Shown here in pieces: positions 5,120-6,434 of a DNA stretch of 6,434 bases; the first letter of the stretch is position 1; every line of letters begins with the position of its first letter. Source of the stretch: Verrucomicrobiota bacterium (GTDB taxonomy: Bacteria > Verrucomicrobiota > Verrucomicrobiia > Chthoniobacterales > UBA10450); NCBI GenBank assembly GCA_003218815.1, contig QHON01000002.1, positions 1-6,434 on the forward strand, read 5' to 3'. The position numbers and the translations under genes were made by a program. The notes under the pieces were generated by a model. The model saw nothing but the letters and a program-made list of their open reading frames with translations, was not told the origin of the DNA and did not search any database.

Positions 5120-5791
5120 TCAGTCCGCTTCGCGGCTCCGCAGGAGGAGCGACGCAATAGTGTTGAAGAAACGGACGACGTAAGCGAGGTACCCAACGAA
5201 CGAAACGAGCTGAATGCTGATCAGCCAAACGTGACCGGCGCGAGCGACAAAGAAATCGGGTCGGCTGCATATGGCGAATGCGCACCCGAGATTGAGAAGG
5301 AAAAGTAAGGGAACAAGCGCCCAAATGTTCAGTAATTGATCCGCCCTGGTGCGCGCATAAAGCGCCCTATCGGCGTCGGTGCGCGACTCGACCATCCGCG
5401 CACGAATCAGCCGCATATCGTAGACAAAAAGCAGCCAAACGACTGCCGCGTAACCAGCGCTCAGCTGAAACCACGCCAGCGGACGATCGAGTCGGCTGAA
5501 AAGAATCGCCTCGCCCAGTGCGCAAGCGATGTAGAAAAAGTTATGCCCAAACTCGAGTGGCCATTTAATCAAGGTAAGCGTGTGAATGATCGACCGTGAC
5601 CAAAAAATAAAGATCACGCACAGCCCGGCGGCGACATAGAGAAAGGCGCCCCAGTTTCGCGCTGACATCATGGCGCGCGCATTATCCGTTAAGAAAAAGA
5701 GGGCAACGCCTTGGATGATGCTGACGAGCGTCAGCTCAATGTTTATCACTGTCGAATCGAGTTCACGGCGGCTCTCGCTCGGTGGATTCAC
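5120..5791 (-). CDS. Six-helix integral membrane protein of unknown function
   Basis: I do not recognise a characterised family. The 223-residue product has six hydrophobic segments at about 15-34, 48-68, 82-99, 106-125, 155-176 and 186-207. A charged loop at 126-152 (DMRLIRARMVESRTDADRALYARTRAD) divides a four-helix half from a two-helix half. Histidines at 70, 83 and 187 lie at or near helix ends, with FGHNFFYI the most distinctive block, but no metal or haem motif can be claimed. The start is GTG at 5791-5789. An in-frame TGA at 5809-5807 excludes a longer form, and a later ATG (M41) would lose the first helix. Another GTG at codon 15 is possible. Neither start has a good ribosome binding site. 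The gene faces the lipoprotein gene across a 172-bp convergent gap with no convincing terminator. Confidence 0.75.
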   Translation of the reverse strand: MNPPSESRRELDSTVINIELTLVSIIQGVALFFLTDNARAMMSARNWGAFLYVAAGLCVIFIFWSRSIIHTLTLIKWPLEFGHNFFYIACALGEAILFSRLDRPLAWFQLSAGYAAVVWLLFVYDMRLIRARMVESRTDADRALYARTRADQLLNIWALVPLLFLLNLGCAFAICSRPDFFVARAGHVWLISIQLVSFVGYLAYVVRFFNTIASLLLRSREAD

Positions 5792-6148
5792 GGATGCGAG
5801 TCGTAATCATTCGGCAGCCGGAATGTCAAGCTGCGGCCGGAATTTCGTTTGGAGTCGGGTAACAATTCCGACCGCGCCTGCAACTCTAACTTGGGGGTGC
5901 AACAAGGAGTTCGGAGTCGCAGGGTCCGGACAAAGACGTTGACTTGATTCCGCCAAGGATTAAGTAAAAGGGTCTTGATTACGTCACCGGGCGTTTGAAC
6001 GCATCTTCAGCCGGGCGGAAGAGGGTCGATTGGCTGGACCTACGCTAGGACGGCCGCTTTACGCGATTGCCAGGTCCAACTGGAAACTCGGAGTACTTAA
6101 AGAAGTTCGGCCCGCGCGGCGTACGCAACGGTTGAAAAGCAAAAATTT
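5792..6148. other. 357-bp gene-free region between divergent genes
   Basis: No convincing coding region lies here; the short open frames lack family resemblance. What can be seen: two copies of GCCGGAAT at 5817-5824 and 5836-5843 (19-base period); competing short hairpins, CGGAAT 5838-5843 with ATTCCG 5865-5870, and GTCGG 5854-5858 with CCGAC 5868-5872; and a 7-bp inverted repeat TGGACCT 6035-6041 with AGGTCCA 6072-6078. A TTGACT at 5939-5944 resembles a -35 box but lacks a good -10. The region must hold the promoters for the membrane protein gene on the left and the DUF3300 gene on the right, but I cannot place them confidently. Confidence 0.5.
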
Positions 6149-6434
6149 ATGAAATCACAAAGCCGCAAACTACTTCATCGCGAGATCGCCCTCGCAGGTG
6201 TCGCATTTCTCTTGTTGGGCTCGACCGCAGCATTGGCACAGCAGGCCGAATCCCAGGTAATGACCACAACAACCTCGGACACGGAACAGGCTCCCAAGCT
6301 TCCGAATGATGAATTGGATTCTCTGGTCGCGCCGATTGCTCTTTATTCAGATCCACTTTTGGCTCAAACACTCGCCGCTTCCACTTATCCATTGGAAATT
6401 ATCCAACTCCAGCAGTGGATGGATCGAAACAAGA
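6149..6434 (+). CDS. Secreted DUF3300-domain protein, N-terminal 95 residues (truncated by window edge)
   Basis: The frame stays open to the window end. It begins with a signal peptide: MKSQSRKLLHRE, a hydrophobic core at about 13-24 and likely cleavage after A30 (TAALA, then QQAES), so the product is exported. A short Thr/Ser-rich linker (38-50) leads into LPNDELDSLVAPIALYSDP, then LLAQTLAASTYPLEIIQLQQW. This is the hallmark opening of the DUF3300 domain, found in many Gram-negative bacteria and often followed by low-complexity Gly, His or Arg-rich tails. The function of the family is unknown. The ATG at 6149 is preceded by an A-rich stretch (AAAAATTT) with no Shine-Dalgarno sequence. The C-terminal part lies outside the window, so integrity of the gene cannot be judged. 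Unlike the gene on its left it is transcribed rightward, across a 357-bp gap. Confidence 0.9.
   Translation, partial: MKSQSRKLLHREIALAGVAFLLLGSTAALAQQAESQVMTTTTSDTEQAPKLPNDELDSLVAPIALYSDPLLAQTLAASTYPLEIIQLQQWMDRNK

Noticed and set aside
5139..5150. AGGAGGAG as a + strand ribosome binding site
   Set aside because: No start codon with a usable frame follows at proper spacing; it is part of the membrane protein gene on the other strand.
5939..5967. TTGACT as a -35 box for the DUF3300 gene
   Set aside because: At 16-17 bp spacing the -10 candidates match the consensus poorly, and the site lies about 200 bases upstream of the ATG.
1..6434. tRNA, rRNA, CRISPR, insertion sequence, toxin-antitoxin or defence genes
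   Set aside because: On reading both strands I saw no clover-leaf, regularly spaced repeats, transposase frame with terminal repeats or recognisable defence domain.

Overview
This window looks like an ordinary chromosomal stretch of a moderately GC-rich, free-living Gram-negative bacterium. A lipobox lipoprotein, several signal peptides and housekeeping genes (acyl carrier protein, ribosomal protein bL28) support a diderm cell. The gene mix and the style of the unannotated 482-residue protein suggest Verrucomicrobiota, perhaps a soil Chthoniobacterales/Spartobacteria-type lineage. That placement rests on recollection of family distribution and is not proven by the sequence.

Left part (1-2508): a truncated acpP runs leftward off the edge (87-1). 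An unrecognised basic and acidic protein with a possible winged-helix segment follows on the + strand (249-1697), then a four-helix DoxX-like membrane protein (1795-2211). rpmB (bL28, 2508-2245) converges on the DoxX-like gene. The two genes share a long-looped terminator hairpin whose arms lie in their coding ends.

Middle (2509-4455): a 169-bp intergenic region with two short dyads separates rpmB from a divergent Gfo/Idh/MocA-type oxidoreductase (2678-3715). In that protein the usual E-K-P and D/H active-site signatures are replaced. A near-consensus sigma-70 promoter overlaps its 3' end and probably drives a small exported DUF3828-type protein (3780-4259), which is visibly more AT-rich than its neighbours. 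The next 196 bp carry a possible dispersed 'NQSLEP'-type repeat and a strong 13-bp inverted repeat.

Right part (4456-6434): a DUF4440/SnoaL-like lipoprotein (4456-4947), a six-helix membrane protein of unknown function on the opposite strand (5791-5120), a 357-bp gene-free stretch, and the 5' end of a secreted DUF3300 protein cut by the window edge (6149 onward).

The genes do not form one obvious pathway. Most are separated by gaps and have switching strands, so they are probably independent units. The right half is enriched in small envelope-targeted proteins of unknown role. I found no CRISPR array, insertion sequence, tRNA, rRNA or clear phage or defence system. The points most worth a second look are the substituted oxidoreductase active site, the shared terminator, the structured element before the lipoprotein gene and the uncharacterised 482-residue protein.
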